From NCBI GenBank assembly GCA_026224875.1, contig JAMFRU010000108.1:1-64000 (forward strand): 64,000 nucleotides of DNA, given 5' to 3'. This document shows positions 63,105 through 64,000 of this stretch, piece by piece. Source of the stretch: Acidocella sp. GTDB taxonomy: Bacteria; Pseudomonadota; Alphaproteobacteria; Acetobacterales; Acetobacteraceae. Numbering within the stretch: position 1 is the stretch's first letter; every line of letters begins with the position of its first letter. The translations under genes were made by a program, and so were the position numbers. The notes below the pieces were generated by a model. That model saw nothing but the letters and a program-made list of their open reading frames with translations, searched no databases and had not been told where the DNA came from.

Positions 63105-64000
63105 ATGTCAGATGGCAACCTGCCGATTTTTGGCCGACGCCGGATCGAGACGTTCGGCGTCTCGGCGCCGTCGGTCGCCACCGCGCCCGCGCCGGAGATA
63201 CGCTACCACTCCGATAATGTCGGGGCAGTGCGGCCCGAAGTAGCGGAACTGCGCAACCTGTGCCTCGCGCGCATGGATGCCACCGCGGTTGCCTCGCTCG
63301 CCCCCGAACGCCTGCTCAACGAGGTCGAGCGGCTGATCTCGGATCTCGCCACCGATAAACGTGTGCAGATGAACGCACGCGAACAGCGCGCTCTGGCCAC
63401 CGAGCTGGTCGATGACATGCTTGGCCTGGGCCCGCTGGAGCCGCTGCTGCTCGATGACACCATCAACGACATCATGGTCAACGGCCCGGACCATTGTTTC
63501 GTCGAACGTGGCGGCAAGCTCACCCAGGTCCCGGTGCGTTTCCGCGACTGGGCGCATCTCACCAATATCTGCCAGCGCATCGCCGCCTCCATCGGCCGGC
63601 GCGTCGATGAATCCTCCCCGATGTGCGATGCGCGTCTCAAGGACGGCTCACGCGTCAACATCATCCTGCCGCCTTTGGCCATCGACGGTCCTTCGATCTC
63701 GATCCGTAAATTCTCCAAAAAGCCGATCGATTTCGAGAAGCTGATCTCTTACGGCTCGCTCACCCCCTCGATCGCCCGCATTCTGGAAATCTCGGCCCGC
63801 TGCCGCCTCAACATTATCATCTCCGGCGGCACCGGCTCCGGCAAAACCACCATGATGAACGCGCTCTCGCGCTTCATCGATCCGGCCGAACGCATCGTCA
63901 CCGTGGAAGATGCGGCCGAATTGCAACTGCAGCAGCCGCATATCGTGCGGCTGGAAACGCGCCCGCCCAGCCTCGAAGGCAAAGGCGAAATCACCGCGCG
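63105..64000 (+). CDS. cpaF: CpaF/TadA, Tad secretion ATPase (3' end outside the window)
   Basis: The first 298 residues of a type II/IV secretion ATPase that powers Flp pilus assembly. An N-terminal region NEVERLISDLATDKRVQMNA and DMLGLGPLEPLLLDD is followed by DIMVNGPDHCFVERGGKL and GRRVDESSPMCDARLKDGSR. The Walker A is ISGGTGSGKTTMMNALSRF (about residues 238-256), then IVTVEDAAELQL and VRLETRPPSLEGKGE. ATG 63105 begins 5 bp after the cpaE stop. The frame is open to the window edge; tadB/tadC should follow. Confidence 0.93.
   Translation, partial: MSDGNLPIFGRRRIETFGVSAPSVATAPAPEIRYHSDNVGAVRPEVAELRNLCLARMDATAVASLAPERLLNEVERLISDLATDKRVQMNAREQRALATELVDDMLGLGPLEPLLLDDTINDIMVNGPDHCFVERGGKLTQVPVRFRDWAHLTNICQRIAASIGRRVDESSPMCDARLKDGSRVNIILPPLAIDGPSISIRKFSKKPIDFEKLISYGSLTPSIARILEISARCRLNIIISGGTGSGKTTMMNALSRFIDPAERIVTVEDAAELQLQQPHIVRLETRPPSLEGKGEITA

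Noticed and set aside
1-64000. tRNA, rRNA or recognisable riboswitch
   Set aside because: No cloverleaf, CCA-ended gene or known aptamer core was recognised by eye; a covariance-model search would be needed for a firm negative.

Overview
The window looks like chromosomal DNA of an alphaproteobacterium, most likely in the Acetobacteraceae (Acidocella/Acidiphilium-like). This is inferred from the high-GC codon use, the glk-tkt-gnd-zwf sugar block, the GlgE/TreYZ glucan-trehalose operon and the Tad pilus genes; no rRNA or tRNA is present to fix the taxonomy. Coding density is high, with many 1-, 4- and 8-nt overlaps between genes on the same strand.

Layout. 1-110: tail of an IS30-type transposase. 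128-6578: a glycosyltransferase and cytochrome b561 pair, an exported hypothetical, a LysR regulator divergent from nitronate monooxygenase and an MFS permease, and a 2Fe-2S ferredoxin. 6601-6850: a broken gene. 6851-13121: zwf, gnd, tkt and glk (minus strand, led by a possible 36-aa membrane peptide), then rpiB. 13054-20272: a GH15 glucoamylase/trehalase with a small partner gene, an MFS permease, a ferritin-like protein, an AsmA-type protein and two small stress-type proteins. 20680-36415: a seven-gene minus-strand operon glgE, treS-pep2, glgB, glgX, treZ, malQ, treY. 36976-39908: a Rieske oxygenase divergent from an amidohydrolase. 40201-52619: a chemosensory operon (CheC-like, soluble receptor, triple CheW, CheB, HEAT protein, CheR, CheY, CheA, CheY, CheC-like, hybrid kinase). 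52721-55867: decaying genes (sulfatase, BatA/B/D remnants, an outer-membrane protein with an amber codon). 56340-64000: a SYLF protein and the start of a Tad/Flp pilus locus (two flp pilins, cpaA, cpaB, cpaC, a CpaD-like lipoprotein, cpaE, partial cpaF).

How the parts fit. The glycogen/trehalose operon can build glucan from trehalose (TreS, maltokinase, GlgE, GlgB) and return it to trehalose (GlgX, TreY, TreZ) or to malto-oligosaccharides (MalQ). The GH15 enzyme, glucokinase and the pentose phosphate enzymes next door would take released glucose into NADPH and ribose-5-phosphate production. The chemosensory operon has no flagellar genes beside it, and its nearest surface machine is the Tad pilus locus. 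Control of pili or another surface behaviour is therefore possible, but this is inference.

The most unusual material is the chemosensory operon (receptor with two signalling tips and no membrane segment, CheW with three domains, two CheC-like phosphatases, a HEAT protein), a group of 16-bp tandem duplications upstream of the pilin genes, and a short C-terminal motif kept at DNA level in two unrelated small genes. Start codons were chosen by hand from ribosome-binding sites, overlaps and conserved N-termini.
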